Positions 21,193-21,438 of a stretch of 21,438 nucleotides of DNA are shown piece by piece. Within the stretch, counting starts at the first letter, position 1. Every line of letters begins with the position of its first letter. The notes under the pieces are model-generated. The model was not told the origin of the DNA, made no database searches, and saw nothing but the letters and a program-made list of their open reading frames with translations. The stretch comes from an uncultured Brevundimonas sp. (GTDB lineage Bacteria > Pseudomonadota > Alphaproteobacteria > Caulobacterales > Caulobacteraceae): NCBI GenBank assembly GCA_946481425.1, contig CAMLNT010000017.1, forward strand, positions 1 through 21,438. Reading direction: 5' to 3'. The position numbers and the translations under genes were made by a program.

Positions 21193-21438
21193 CTAGAGCC
21201 CCTTCACGATCCCCTCGACCATCTTCTTGGCGTCGGCAAACAGCATCATGGTGTTGTCGCGGAAGAAGAGCTCGTTCTCTACCCCCGCATAGCCCGCCGC
21301 CATGCCGCGCTTGATGAACAGCACCGTGCCGGCCTTCTCCACGTCCAGGATCGGCATGCCGTAGATGGCGCTGGTGGGGTCGGTCTTGGCGGCGGGGTTG
21401 GTGACGTCGTTGGCGCCGATGACGAAGGCCACGTCGCA
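21193..21438 (-). CDS. pntB: NAD(P) transhydrogenase beta subunit PntB, 5' part beyond window edge
   Basis: Only the last 81 codons plus stop are visible; the frame continues off the right edge. The fragment is the end of the NADP(H)-binding domain [53 protein letters not shown] and [13 protein letters not shown] are highly conserved in PntB. The enzyme couples proton flow across the inner membrane to hydride transfer between NADH and NADP+, supplying NADPH. pntA genes would lie upstream, outside the window. Confidence 0.97.
   Translation of the reverse strand, partial: CDVAFVIGANDVTNPAAKTDPTSAIYGMPILDVEKAGTVLFIKRGMAAGYAGVENELFFRDNTMMLFADAKKMVEGIVKGL

Overview
The window looks like a chromosomal segment of a GC-rich alphaproteobacterium of the order Caulobacterales. 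The best guess is Brevundimonas or a close relative. This is inferred from the pilA-cpaA-cpaB-cpaC-cpaD-cpaE order of Tad/Flp pilus genes, the phoR-pstC-pstA-pstB-phoU-phoB cluster without pstS, and the long alphaproteobacterial forms of PstA and PstC. There are no signs of mobile DNA: no transposase, integrase, CRISPR array, tRNA or rRNA was seen. Codon use looks uniform across the genes.

Region 1 (1-7194) is a Tad/Flp type IVc pilus locus. On the minus strand pilA (the Flp pilin) is followed by a strong terminator hairpin. Then come cpaA (prepilin peptidase), cpaB (periplasmic SAF-domain protein), cpaC (secretin), cpaD (lipoprotein) and cpaE (atypical MinD-like ATPase, cut by the left edge). 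Head to head with pilA, on the plus strand, are three more pilus genes: a free-standing secretin N-domain protein and two TadE-like minor pilins. The 306-base gap between the two arms is comparatively AT-rich. It holds a CtrA-like site and a near-palindrome.

Region 2 (7191-15276) is a minus-strand run. It begins with ilvA (threonine ammonia-lyase), then an FKBP-type lipoprotein isomerase, phoR, pstC, pstA, pstB, phoU and phoB. Together phoR/phoB sense and regulate, pstCAB imports phosphate and phoU links the two. A candidate Pho box lies in the last codons of phoR, just upstream of pstC. The last gene, phoB, converges on the TadE gene and the two share a CTAG that supplies both stop codons.

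Region 3 (15277-18603) holds a small plus-strand lipoprotein gene, two tandem M23 (LytM) periplasmic peptidases and a WYL-domain transcriptional regulator. The gap between the second peptidase and the regulator carries a perfect 11-bp direct repeat and a perfect 14-bp palindrome.

Region 4 (18604-21438) starts with a two-gene unit of small proteins (80 and 66 residues) divergent from the WYL regulator. A DUF1801 protein and an acyltransferase-3 membrane protein follow on the minus strand. Next is a hairpin-rich gap, then a small two-helix membrane protein directly behind the end of pntB (proton-translocating transhydrogenase), which runs off the right edge.

Most of the content is recognisable housekeeping and surface biology. 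No clearly new system is evident. The least explained parts are the WYL regulator with its small-protein pair, the pilus genes divergent from pilA, and several intergenic repeats.
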